This document shows, piece by piece, positions 1 through 11,246 of a stretch of DNA of 64,000 bases (within the stretch, counting starts at the first letter, position 1; every line of letters starts with the position of its first letter). Position numbers and translations under genes: made by a program. The stretch lies in contig JACEVL010000671.1 in NCBI GenBank assembly GCA_020284085.1, positions 544,001 through 608,000 on the forward strand. The letters run 5' to 3'. Source of the stretch: Aporrectodea caliginosa. Taxonomy: Eukaryota; Annelida; Clitellata; Crassiclitellata; Lumbricidae. Below the pieces are notes generated by a model that searched no databases, was not told the DNA's origin, and saw nothing but the letters and a program-made list of their open reading frames with translations.

Positions 1-949
1 TAAACAGAATCCAGTTTAAAGTATGTCTCATAGAGTTATGCATATCGACAAGCTAACTTATCTATTGTCCTTGCTCATAATTATCTCTGACTCATATGTT
101 GAACTTGCTCATCGGGTACTTTGACTCTTGATACGCCCCGAACCACGATTGTACTAGGTTCCCAGGCTTTCTTGTTTGGTGGTTCCAGGCTCTGGATTTC
201 GTGTTTGTTTCTATTCACTGTGCAGGTTCTCGGAGTTCGTTTACATATTGGCTAAATTTCCATCTTTTCCTAAGAGACTTTCGTGCTCTGTACCTCATGT
301 ATCACTCCTGCAGATCAGATTATAGACTATCTGAGAAAAACCGCTACATGCTTAGCTTCTAACTTTCTGCCTACATATTTTTTAAATTGCGCTTACATTG
401 CTTTTAAACTGCCAATTATTTTATGTTCTTCATGACATTAAACATGGTTAGGCTACTGCTAGAGAGCCTCCAATTTGTTTCTCTTCAAGCAGAGCGGTGT
501 ACATTTCTATTCCCACTACTCTCTTGCGAGGGACAATTATAAAGGCTGAAATGCTTTAGCGCCGATTTCCGACACATTTCTTGCACCGGCTTTTCTAGAC
601 ACGCGATGCAATGAGTTGTTGGCCACTGTAAATGTAAGACGCGAATTTAAAATATACGCAGATACACCACTAATTATAGACTACTTGGTTCTCATATAAT
701 ATTTGGTATTCATAGCTTCATATTAATTATTCTTAGTAATAGTCGCCTTAAAATATAATTATGACTTTTGTTAGTCATAGATATGTATGCGTCTACAAAA
801 GTTGTAGTGTTGCACACTACTGATGGAAACCAGAGCACTTAATTTAGCATTGTTTCTCGACAGCTTCGATGATCATTTTATTGGCTTTGTAAATACGTAT
901 AGCAACCTATAATATATCTGCGATGATGTGGTCTACCCGTAGTAACACC
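1..949. other. Non-genic stretch, no feature recognised
   Basis: AT-rich sequence without a convincing open frame, splice-bounded exon or repeat structure. The signal-peptide exon expected for the first PAN-receptor gene was looked for here and not found, so it probably lies before the window. Confidence 0.4.
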
Positions 950-1680
950 TGCCTCATGGCTCTGTTTCAGGCCCGCTCTTGTATCTTCTCTATACGGCTG
1001 ACATTCCTGCTCTCTTCCAAATAATCCTCAACTGGCCACCTTTATGCTTATAATGTACAGGCCTGTATGTTCATGGCCCTCCCTCTGCCCATCACCATCA
1101 CTAGCCTATTAATGCTCTTTCCACGAGGTACATTGCTGGATGTCTTCTAATCGTCTTGTATTAAATTCTTCTAAGACCCAACTAATTTAGCTTGGTACTT
1201 GCCAACAACGTATTAAGCTTGACTTTGCATGTGTTGCTGAGAGCTTTCCCTCTTTCACTTTCTTGTCTTGTGTTCGTGACCTTGGCGTTATTCTGGACAA
1301 CACTCTTATCTTATCTGCTCACAGTGCCAACCTTACCTGCTCCTGCTACTCCCAGCTGAGACGGCTCAGAGCGATACGACGTTCTGTCTCCACGTCCACC
1401 TTTACTTCTACCGTTCATGCGCTCATTTCCTCCCTAATCTCGTGCTTTTGCTTTAATTGGCCCCACTCTATGGAACCAACTTCCTACCATGACTCGCTCA
1501 TTGCTTCAAGCTGGGGCCTCCCTGCATCCTTTCGCTGCTTAAAGACAGCCTTATTTTCTCGTGATCTCTCGCACTGGGAGCGCCTTTGATTGGCGGTGTA
1601 GCACTGTGAGTGGTGCTATTCAAATTTACAGATACAATACAATGATACTACAAAGTAAAGATTTGGCCAACTTGTCTTAA
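950..1680 (+). mobile_element. 5'-truncated LINE fragment (L2/CR1-like reverse transcriptase C-terminus)
   Basis: Frames read through GPLLYLLYTADIPALF near 970-1020, a typical stretch of L2/CR1-clade reverse transcriptases, and VRDLGVILDN near 1275, which matches VRDLGVTLDQ in the LINE copy at 4.4-5.4 kb. The frame is broken by stops and shifts. The end resembles the window's common LINE tail (gggagcgcc...gctatt). Confidence 0.75.
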
Positions 1681-1769
1681 CGCCACTATTCTAAGCGGAG
1701 ATTGAGACACTAAAGAGGAGCTAATTGTATACTTAATGATGGCCTGCTTTATGTATGCTTTTTCTGCAG

Positions 1770-2024
1770 ACAACCATCTTTCTTATTGCTGGAAGGTTAA
1801 GGCTGGCGTGCATCAGGATGGTGGAAAGCACGATAGAAATATAACGGATGAAGCTGATTGTAAGCGGATCTGCGTCGATAACACGAATTGCACTGTTGTG
1901 GTCTGGAATGCAGATAAAAAAGAATGCTGGATCCTGCTTCATAAGCATGATACAACGACTTCAACCCATAAAGAACTTGTTAATCACTGGACTATTGTAA
2001 GAGATTTGCCAAGAACTTTCCAAG
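1770..2024 (+). CDS. PAN/apple-like domain exon, gene 1
   Basis: The exon lies between acceptor tttctgcag and donor gtaggt, phase 1 at both ends, 255 bp. It encodes the PAN-type cysteine pattern: CKRICVDNTNCTVVVW followed by a fourth cysteine in KECWILL. It is more diverged than the PAN exons of genes 2 and 3 but has the same phase, length and final HWTIVRD stretch. Confidence 0.75.
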
Positions 2025-5000
2025 GTAGGTATTTTTCTTGAGTCAAAATGCCTCGATTGATGTTATGAATGCTCAACTTCTTCAGACTGGGGAAGCTCTT
2101 GCGTTTTTTAGGTAGGCCTATTTGGAACGCAATAACAACCACTTTAATGCCACAAGGTTTTCAATTACCGATAAAACAGCGATATTTTCTCTACCTGTTA
2201 CAGGAAAACTGTCTTAGGCTTAAGAAAGAGTTAAACGAAGAATAAGACAACTTCCAGATTAAGACCAACAGAAATGAGAACAGTCTGAGTATGTCGACCA
2301 TTTAGGCTGATAATGTCGAATAGAACATTTCTTGGTATTTTCTAGTCTCAGATTGTTGACTATGATTGCATCATTTGAGACCTTTGAACACGCAGTAGAA
2401 CTCCTAATAGCAATTCATATTCGTATATTAATTCATTATGAATTCACAATCATTGAAGTCTGAATATTACACCATGTAGGTCATCATTATTACACGTCAT
2501 GGCATCACTTCACACTCTAAGTAACTTTATGTCCAAAAACTGCCCATCAGAATTTTCTTACATCTGTAAAAATGAGAGCTTGATTCTTGTTCTGTCCCTT
2601 TTGGCTATCAGATGGACATTCGACATTCCAGTTAACCAGTCCCTTGCTTTCACCAGGTTTTCAAGCACAATAATCAGCTTCTGTTGATCCCGTATACTGT
2701 GAGGACCAAGCAAGAGTGTTACTGAACATAACGGAGTTTTTAAAACAAAGCACCGCGAACGTGACAAAATACTCATCATCATCATCATCATCGTCGTCGT
2801 CATCATCATCACATATTCGTTTATTAGAAGAAAAATCAAGTTGACACAGTCGCAACTGAAACAATTTAACTGTATGGCAGTCTGCAAGGAGCCCATCTGT
2901 CCTACTGCTCATTTTACAGTCGCCCTCTAGGGAGTGGAAGGCTGGGTCAATTTACAGAGCTAGCGGGTATCGAATTGGCGTTCTTCTTATATTTGTGCCA
3001 GCATATTACCATTCAACCATCTCCCCGCCCGAATAGCCGAATTGTAGGTCCATAGAACCACAGGATCGTTGCAACTAAACAAAAGTAAAGTCAAATTGCC
3101 GATCTTTCGTTGTAAATGCATTGTTTCCAAATAAATGTAACAACATCTCTTGAAACTTCTGCTTATACAGAAACCACCGGGAACATCGAGTTTATGCCCG
3201 AATTAATTACTGAAAGTTACAGCTCATACAATGGATCTACAACACAAAAGTGGACGAAAGAAGGTATTTAAAACTTATTAGTTTTGATAGATATTCACCA
3301 GAGTCCTAACACTTTAACAACGAGCGTGTAGGCCTAATATAAGTGACGGGGAAATCAATGCAGGTCGTCGCTAAAGTGTCGATAAAAGAGTAAATAAGTA
3401 AAGTGAATGAAATTAAATGAAGACACTCAATTTAACAGCATTTTTCGATTACGAACACTGAAGTAGGCCTACACCTCCTATAGGCCATAAACCGAAATTC
3501 CGGAAAGACTAACGGGCTATCGTCTGCGTGGAGCCGTGGACCCCTACTCGTAAATTTCAGACTCTAATCAAATTCACAACGGTTGTCGCTCACCACTACA
3601 AAACGTGGTTCTAGTTCAAAGTCATGCATGGAAAGAGTCCAAGTGTCATGTCAGCCTTGTAATATCATGAAAGATCTTTAAATTGTCGAATTGACACAAT
3701 TGTGAATTTTAAAATGATTTTAAAAAATACCGTTGCATTTGTTATGGTATAGCCTTAGAAAATTACTGATTCACCAATTCGTAACCCAGAATGTTTAAGT
3801 TTGGTGTCTATTTTAGAGACAATTAACATAGTGTTGGCTGCATTGCTGGGCGTTTGGACGCTCATCATCGTCATCGGAATTTCAATATATGCAGTTAAAC
3901 TGAAGAAATGTTGCTCTACACAGAAGAAGGTCGATAAAGTAAAAGTGGTTGACGTCGCCAAGGTCGTTGAACCAAAAGTGAACGACTACGGGGAAGCAAA
4001 AGAGGACGATGATGAAAGTTATATAGATTACCAAGATCTGAGGGTTTGATTATTTACTATATCATTTACTAGTTCACTGAATTTGAACCCTACAGTAAAC
4101 TGCGTAATATCAATCAAATATCGTGATATTGAGCACGGTCTGTCGGCTGTAAAAAGACAATGAAGAATTCAGATAAAGTAATTATTGTTTTTGAGATGAG
4201 TTGTGTTAGAACGTTTAGGCTAATGTCCTAATCTGCAGATGTTTTCTTGCATCTGATCCTACATCATCCAACGATCATCGTTTCTATCCTTTTCCACTTC
4301 AGATTCCCGTCCTCTCCACAGTCCAGACTCTTGGGATCTGACCCAACAACCTGGGTAATGCAGATTTTATTCGATATAGTACCGGTAAATAAGCTGGTCC
4401 CTCTGAAGCAACTTTTGTAATATTCATTCATTCATTCATTACTTGAATTTGTATAGCGCCTCTTCAAGGGAACTACTCAGAGGCGCTCCCAACCCAAGCG
4501 CGGCCAAATAGGATCATTTTAAGTTGAGAGAGGAATGACTGAGAAGGGGTTTTAGGAAGGGAGCAGAGTGTCAGAGGTAGGCCATTCCAGGTCGAGGGGC
4601 CAATCACAGAGAAGGCACGGCTCTGCCTGGTGGAGGTACGAGCAAAAGGGACAGAGAGAAGACCCTGTTCAGCTGAACGGAGGGAGCGCGAGCCTCGAGC
4701 ACTAAGGGTGGGGCTACAAAGCTCAATAAGGTAGGCAGGAGCAAGACCCAGCAGGCAGCGCCAAACTAGGGCAGCTACCCTATATTCGATACGCTGCCTA
4801 AGCGGGAGCCAGTGAAGAATGTCGCGCATATAGCTGGAGATGTGGTCGAATTTGGGTATGCGGCCAATAAGGCGAGCTGCAGAGCGTAAGACGCGAACCA
4901 GACAGCTTAGTCGGGCAGCCGGGAGGCCAACATAGAGACAGCAGCAGAAGTCAAGTCTGATAGTGACAAAAGAATGGACAAGGGTAGCAGTGGCGGTAGG

Positions 5001-5852
5001 ACTTAGCGAGCGAGCGATAGTGCGTAGTTGGCGCAGTTGGTAGTAACAAGCACGGCTGAGAGAGTGAAGGTGAGGAGCAAAGGTGAGCTCCTGATCCAGA
5101 GTAACGCCAAGGTCACGGACCACAGAGGAGAAGACAAAATGAGGAAAGGCGGTAGCAAGGGCAGCCATATCTAGCTTAGCCAGCTGCTGGCGAGTGCCCA
5201 GTCAAATGAATTGAGTTTTTGAGGAGTTGAGGCGGAGACGGTTGGACGACATCCAGGTCCCCAAGGCCGCCATGGCCAAGCTCATATTGCGGACGGTACC
5301 AACGGCGTCAGAGGCGAGGCAATGTTGGTAGGCCTGAACGTCATCTGCGTACAGCTGGGCCAGCATAGCGTGGGAGGCGAGGAGAGAGGCGAGGTCAGAG
5401 GTATTTTAATATATCATTTGATAGTCTCGATTCGGTGAATTGCAGTCGTTCTCCAAAGCCACAGCAGTCTAGGTGGATCTGTGAGTTAGAAACCACCTTA
5501 TTTTCGAAAAACTCTACATTTGCCTAAAGATTTTCAGTCAATTGATTCCCTGTGCTATTAATCATTGATCTAGTCGGGTTAGGCAATAGGCATACATAAT
5601 TACATACATGCATATATACAAATTATACATGTATACGTAGGCTACATACATACATACATACATAGATGCATACACACACTTACAAGCATATAAACTTGCT
5701 TATCACAAGCATTTGTTTTAATGTGCTTGCAGAGACTTGAAAACCCACCGACCACGTGTGAGGAGGAGGGTTGCGAATACACTGCGATGGAACTAGAAAA
5801 CATGAAAGAACTGGAAGATGACGATAACATATACTACAACGAAGATCAGTGA
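1770..5852 (+). CDS. PAN-domain receptor gene 1 (partial at 5' end; join of 4 exons)
   Basis: Predicted single-pass type I membrane protein. Exons: 1770-2024 (PAN/apple-like domain), 3171-3263 (31-residue Ser/Thr-containing stalk), 3817-3938 (transmembrane helix, then basic KLKKCC), 5733-5852 (39-residue cytoplasmic tail and stop). All ectodomain junctions are phase 1; the last is phase 0, and the frame stays open through all joins. The tail holds EYTAMEL (YxxM) and an acidic IYYNEDQ end. This architecture matches the two complete paralogues downstream, which supports the model. The signal-peptide exon is not in the window. The donor after the transmembrane exon (aaa|gtaaaa) is weak, and read-through gives another tail (see 3939-4049). 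Ligand and function are unknown. A receptor or adhesion role is inferred from domain order only. Confidence 0.72.
3171..3263 (+). CDS. Stalk exon, gene 1
   Basis: 93 bp, phase 1-1, acceptor cttatacag and donor gtattt. It encodes a short spacer starting ETTGNIEF, rich in Ser, Thr and Glu, without cysteines. It sits between the PAN and transmembrane exons, as the stalk exons do in genes 2 and 3. Confidence 0.6.
3817..3938 (+). CDS. Transmembrane exon, gene 1
   Basis: Acceptor tctattttag; phase 1 in, phase 0 out. It encodes about 25 hydrophobic residues (INIVLAALLGVWTLIIVIG...) followed by the stop-transfer sequence KLKKCC. The chosen donor aaa|gtaaaa is imperfect; it was picked because it keeps phase 0 with the 5733 exon and gives the same length as in the paralogues. 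Confidence 0.65.
3939..4049 (+). CDS. Possible alternative C-terminal tail of gene 1 (read-through)
   Basis: If the weak donor at 3939 is not used, the frame stays open for 36 more codons to a stop at 4047-4049. The tail would be Lys/Val-rich, then acidic, ending SYIDYQDLRV. IDYQDL fits the ITIM consensus (I/V/L/S-x-Y-x-x-L/V/I). It may be an alternative last exon, or merely intronic sequence that happens to be open. Confidence 0.4.
   Translation, partial: VKVVDVAKVVEPKVNDYGEAKEDDDESYIDYQDLRV
4427..5401 (-). mobile_element. 5'-truncated LINE (L2/CR1-like) with RT catalytic box
   Basis: Read on the minus strand, the frame contains QLYADDVQAYQH near 5330, the YADD catalytic box of a reverse transcriptase. 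One in-frame stop near 5200 is followed by about 230 open codons with VRDLGVTLDQ and FSVIGPSTWNGLPL. The 3' end has the stem-loop-like tail gagcgcctctgagtag...gaggcgctataca, then ATGA/TGAA tetranucleotides. It lies inside the last intron of PAN gene 1. Confidence 0.88.
5575..5695. repeat. CATA-type tetranucleotide microsatellite
   Basis: Imperfect CATA/ATAC repeats interspersed with tatata, just upstream of the gene 1 tail exon. Confidence 0.6.
5733..5852 (+). CDS. Cytoplasmic tail exon, gene 1
   Basis: Acceptor ttaatgtgcttgcag, phase 0, 39 codons and TGA. The acidic tail contains CEYTAMEL, a YxxM motif like YTDM of gene 2 and YMEM of gene 3. It ends with DDDNIYYNEDQ, where the paralogues have DED/DD near their ends. 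Confidence 0.68.
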   Translation, partial: RLENPPTTCEEEGCEYTAMELENMKELEDDDNIYYNEDQ

Positions 5853-6914
5853 CCTCTGTTCACCCGGACATCAAACGTAGCATTCGTATAGGTTACAAGA
5901 ATATATCTATACATGCATTTAAGTTTGTTGATAGCTTATATAGAATAGGCGTTGGTCTATAAACGACTCGCCTGTCCAATTGATTTTTTACGGAGAAGGC
6001 CCATGCAAAGGCCTGTAATTCCTTTTGAATATAGAAAGACGCTTTAGACTGTGTGCTCGAGAGGACTGCAACTGAATTGATTGCATTTTGATGTAGGCCT
6101 AAAACTAATCGCAGGTAAAACAATGCGATAGAAGGCAAACTACCCCTCATCTATCGAGGGCAGAGTATTTAATCGGGTGTGGGCCTACATGATAGGCTTA
6201 CTCATGACTACTCGAAACACTCTATTAGTTAGTAACTTAGTTACCTAGACATTTAATATAGCACTTCAATAATGTACGTCACAATAGCGCTGTATAAACT
6301 GGTCTTTTATTATTTTGAGACCGTAATATTAATGAAATTATGTATTTGTGAAGTTGGTCTGTTCAGTATATATATGTACAACGTAATCGCTCATTTTAAG
6401 CAAGTAGGCCTAATATCTACGTATATAGGCAAGTAAGAAAACTTAAGTCCGTATACTTTCGTAAGCATGTGATTATAGCCGGTTTTAAAGGTTTAGTGTG
6501 AGTCTTATCCTGTTGTTGCTTTGTGATTTATTCTGGCAAATGGCTAACCAATGACGAGCACTTTTACATGTAGGCCCTAAGACGTTTTCAACAATTATTG
6601 CTAATAGCAGTTTTGTATTTTTTTACGTAGGTGTAGCTTTCTTTTGTGGTTCCTTTGAATATAGAAAGTCAGTTTTAAAATCGATATTGACCGACACAAC
6701 CACTTTTTGGTCCTGTGCTGAATAGTATTTGCGACATGACAGCGTTATTTTGCTTTGAAGCAATTTCACGCAACGACAATTAACATCAGTGTATTCTTGC
6801 ATACTTAACTATCGTAATGCTGATAGGAGCCTTCATGTTAGCCTACATACTTATTGCTTTATGTTGTATAAAATTGGTGACGTTATGTATCTACATGTAG
6901 TTTTAATTGACACT
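5853..6914. other. Intergenic DNA, no feature recognised
   Basis: AT-rich sequence after PAN gene 1, with two TAGGCCTA octamers (about 6094 and 6404). No supported exon was found; short open frames here have no domain signature. Confidence 0.4.
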
Positions 6915-7215
6915 GAAGGAGAGGATTGGTGGCCACCATTGCGGTATACGTTCTTTATGTATAGCCTACTTCATACATTGTTTATATGTATAACCTACTT
7001 CACTGGTCACCACCTACATTGTTTATATATCGGCTATACCTCATTGATCACCACCATTAAGGCTTACATTGTTTATATGAATAGCTCACTGTTCACCACC
7101 TTTGAGGTATAGGCTTATACTGTATATTGTTTGAATGTATAACTCATTGGACACCACCATGAAGGTATGGACCGACATTGTTTATATGTATGCCTCACTG
7201 GTCGTCACCACTTAG
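6915..7215 (+). repeat. Degenerate minisatellite, about 50-60 bp unit, roughly six copies
   Basis: Repeated blocks of attgtttatatgtatagcc followed by tcactggtcaccacc and a variable aggtataggctt segment. Unit length drifts through small indels. No coding meaning is apparent. Confidence 0.7.
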
Positions 7216-7624
7216 GGGGGGGGGGCAAAGGTTCGTCGTGTATTGTGTATTGTTTATCGAAACTTGAAAAAACTTCTCATTATTATGACTCCATTTTGAG
7301 GGTTTGTGTTAGCCGCGTAAAACTGCTTTAGAGTCTAGAGAACTTCGTTAAGATCTTCTCTTCGACTTTGTTATGCTTTGGAAATGTTTAATCTAAACTT
7401 GAAAGCTGATGTTGCATTTTTACTGCACACGCAGCTTTTAAAAGCAACACTCACTTTCATATTCAATGTTGAATAGAGAGACTTATAAATTGTACAATTT
7501 TATAAGCAATGGCTAATTAATTAAACAGTTTCTCAGCCTTAGTTTGAATCTGCTTGAATAGGAAAGTTTTTCTAAAAGAGTATTAATTTTAATTACCGTT
7601 AATCATCAATCATCAATTACTCAT

Positions 7625-7700
7625 CAATCATTTTGAGCGCCTCTGAGTAGTTTCCTTGAAGGAGCGCTATATAAATTCCCGAATGAATGAATGAATTAAA
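7625..7700 (+). mobile_element. Solo LINE/SINE 3' tail
   Basis: Contains gagcgcctctgagtag, ccttgaaggagcgctatata and terminal GAAT repeats, the same 3' tail as the LINE at 4.4-5.4 kb and the SINE at 38.5 kb. Nothing recognisable precedes it. Confidence 0.7.
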
Positions 7701-8204
7701 CAAGAAGAATTTGGACGCAATGACTGTTATAAATAAACTTAATGTGCACGAAATTAAACGGACTGCTGCAAACAAATTAAACAGCCTGAACGCAGACAAA
7801 GTTTCCGCTCATGATACTTTGCATACCAATTCTTATTTCTTTTGTTTACTACCCCTCTGCTGCAACAGTTGACAAGACTCTTAGATTAATTCATTTACAG
7901 CCATTTAATGAGAAGCGTTAAGTTTATCTAATTTCAAAAATGACTCGCATTTTTCAAACATCATGTTGAAAATACGTTGTCTTGTGAAAATACGTTGTCT
8001 TGTGAAATTAACGTCAATTTTAAGGGTGTGGAGAAACTTTAATTACATTTTATACTTGATTGGTTAAAAAAACTTGGATAGGCCTACGGTAGCTTAAAGT
8101 CTAAATCATGTTATAAATAGTGTAAAGTTATTTCTATGAATCAATGCACACAATTGCAAGAGCTATGTAAATGTTCAGAAACACACATACGTGCATACCA
8201 TTAC

Positions 8205-8233
8205 ACACAACCACACGCACACACCCGCACACG

Positions 8234-8265
<32 letters not shown>

Positions 8266-8310
8266 CATACATATATATATATAATTATATATATATATAT
8301 ATTATATACT
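8205..8310. repeat. (CA)n/(TA)n microsatellite
   Basis: CACA-rich tract running into TATA repeats with a short attatata interruption. Confidence 0.8.
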
Positions 8311-8990
8311 AGACGTTTCTACCCGGCGTTGCCCGGGTTTTCCCCACGCGTAATTTTTAACGGCTGCAAATAAAGGCTACTTACTTACTTACTCTATATG
8401 CTGAAGGGCTTCAAATATTTTAAATGTCCACATATCTGAACGATATTTAGAGGTGAAAATAGTTTTTACCCGTGTATTTGAATTTTATTACCTGTGACTC
8501 AGCTGCTGCCTCGTTTAGCAAAATAATAATGAGTTGAAAAATAGTACCGCACGGGTTATCTCTACCTTATATAACCCTATTATTTGTTTCCCGGGCTAAA
8601 TATAATAGTAGACGAAGCTCTGCCGTTATTGCGATTGTAATTTTTCGGAGCGACCCGCATCTTTTAACGAAAGCGCCTGATTTGAAAATTAAGCCCGCGT
8701 GAGGTAAGATTGCATATTTAGCCCGCGTGACAAAATAATGGCCATACTATGGCCGGTATTATAAGATAGCCTCGTTGAAACAGTTGAAAATTTAAAATGT
8801 CCATATATCGGCGTTTAAATAAAATTGCGAGCTGAAAATAGTCGTGTTGACCTAGACGTGGCGTAATAATGTTTTGTAAAATTTTGTAAATCGCTAAAGC
8901 GTTCCGTTTCGGAGCCTTTACACAATAGACAAACAAACAAACATACAAACAAACGAAAGGACAACGTAAACAGACTTCGCCTTATAATAT
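8305..8990 (+). mobile_element. Retroelement remnant(s) flanked by TA microsatellites
   Basis: Begins with acccggcgttgcccggg, a motif common at ends of some non-LTR elements. It is followed by an (ACTT)n tail near 8380, and near 8900-8960 by gcgttccgtttcgg with runs of acaaacaaacaaac. No coding frame was found. The family is uncertain. Confidence 0.4.
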
Positions 8991-9059
8991 ATATATATAT
9001 ATATATGTATATATCCGCATATCCATATGCATATACATACATACGTACAATTACATACC

Positions 9060-9165
<106 letters not shown>

Positions 9166-10229
9166 CAAAATGGCCCAACGCCAACGGTGCCTGATAATAG
9201 TCTAGGCGCAAAAAACTGAAATTTTCGTGCAAGCGGCAAGTCATGTTCATTTTTGGCAACATACTTTTTATACTAATTCGACCCTGCTGATTACGAAAAT
9301 CGCTGTTGCCAGGCTGGATTTTTGACCTGAAGGTCATTTCAAGGTCATAAAAAATGAAATCTTGCAAAAATCAGAGAAAAATGGCCAGATCTCAGCCAAT
9401 GATTGTTGAATTCGGTTAATTCTTTCTTGCTTTTTCTCGACTTGATAAGGGCTACCTGTGGTAAGAAACAAGGTCACCAAATGTAAGACGATCCAAGGTT
9501 ATTTTAAGGTCAAAAAGAGCAATTTCAAAGGAAAATCTGGGGAAATGGCCATAACTCAGTCAAATATGTTTCTAGTTGGGTGATTCTTTTACTTTTTGCT
9601 CGGGCCGATAAGAGCTACATTTGAGAATTCAGAGTACGTAAAGGCTAACATGACCCAAGGTCAATTCAAGGTCAAAAGGTTTAAAGCAATGGGAAAAGGC
9701 CATAACTCAGCCAAATATTGTTCTATTTAGGTGATTCTTTTACCTTTTTGCTCGGGCCGATAGGAACTACATTTACATAGTACTTAAAGGCTAACATGTC
9801 CTAAGGTCAATTCAAGGTCAAAAGGTCAATTCAAGGTCAAAAGGTCAAAATCAAGGGTAAAAGGCCATAACTCAGCCAAATATTGTTCAATTTGGTTGAT
9901 TCTACCTTTTTGCTACATTTCATTTTTCTGACCTTAAAGTGACCTTGGATGACTCTTAAGGCCAAAAATCCAGCTTGGCAACAGCAGGGTCGAATTAGTG
10001 GGAAAAGGATTTTTCCAAAAATGAACATGATTTGCCACTCAAACAAGATTTTTCATTTTTGAGCCAAGACTATTATGAGGCAGGTTATTGCGTATCCCAA
10101 TAATGTGCATCATGTACCATGTGAAGAACTTGGCAAAGAACAATAATATGAACTTTTGGTTATTCCTTGTGTGTAAATATGGGCAGAGTCGACAGAAAGT
10201 AGTAAATTTTTATCATATTGTCGCAAAAA

Positions 10230-10330
10230 ACCCGGGTTCTTCTCAGTTCCTCTCCTTTGCCGAGTGGTTCAGAGCTCTCCCAGGATGCTCGAAACCCCGG
10301 ATCTCAACAAAGGGTTGTCCTTAGTCCGGC
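10230..10330 (+). repeat. Possible tRNA-like (SINE) segment inside the fold-back region
   Basis: tttgccgagtggttcagagc resembles a tRNA A box, but no good B box follows at the right distance. This is a weak call. Confidence 0.2.
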
Positions 10331-10860
10331 TCTCGTGGTATATCGAGAGGCTTGAATAGGTCACCACTCATCAGCGACACACGCATACACTACTGCTTTA
10401 TTCGTTCTTTACACAGACGATCGACAATGTCACATCTACAGGCAACTTGACATCGAGAGAACTGCTCAGCTGCTTTCTCGTCCAATTGTTGAGCAGGCCT
10501 TCTAGCGACTGCTTCTCGGATGGCTGGTCCGTAGATCGACGGCAGGTCCTCTTCACCAGTCGAGACTTCTAGGCCGATGCTTCGCTCGCGGCCGAATCTC
10601 AATACTGTCTTTTCCAGGTTGACTCTTCCATGGCCAACCTCCACCTTTTATAGCCGAATTTTCCATGAGATGTCGTTTTACCCTATGACTCCTCACATTT
10701 CTCATGAGATGCTGTTTCAAAATGACACCCATGTTATGTATAAATTAATGCATCCAAAGTCCTGGCGACCCAAAATCATCATTTCTTTGGTGCCGATTTG
10801 CCAATCTAGCCCATGCATTTCGGAGGACAGAATCCCCAAAACGACATTCAAGGCACAAAA

Positions 10861-11246
10861 CTATTACGAAATCTGGGAAGAGGTCCACTTATTCAAGAAA
10901 CTATCAATGACGCAGAAAGGTTCTTCTGATATGTCTACAAAGTTAAAGCTCATGACGATGCTCGAAGACTGCTCTTCTCAAAAAACAGCCAACCTGATTG
11001 TCTTCCACGGACAAGTGATGCACCGCAGCAATATTTCAAGCGATTCCACTATCAAGCGACAGTGTGGGAGCAGGCGTGCTGTAGCATGCCTGATCTTTTA
11101 GATGCGGAAGCGTATGGTTGCAAAAGGACATTGTTTCTTGCAACTGCAAGAAAGAACTAAACCTATGCAAGTCTCGAGTGTGCAATTTCAGGAAATCAAA
11201 CTTAACGTGTTGTTCTTTCTGTGGGTGCCAAGCTCATGGTGCATAA
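10861..11246 (+). pseudogene. Relic of a CXC (tesmin/TSO1-like) cysteine-rich protein, C-terminal part
   Basis: In one frame (10861-11118), after a stop at 10927-10929, the sequence reads CLPRTSDAPQQYFKRFHYQA and ends near EAYGC. This resembles the 'LPPTSDAL...YQ..IW' block seen in many uncharacterised, transposon-associated invertebrate proteins. After a frameshift or deletion, 11124-11246 reads SCNCKKELNLCKSRVCNF, then CCSFCGCQAHGA and TAA, a CXC-type cysteine cluster. One stop and at least one frameshift show that it is dead. It is probably the passenger protein of the parental element. The family assignment is from memory of the motif pattern. Confidence 0.55.
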
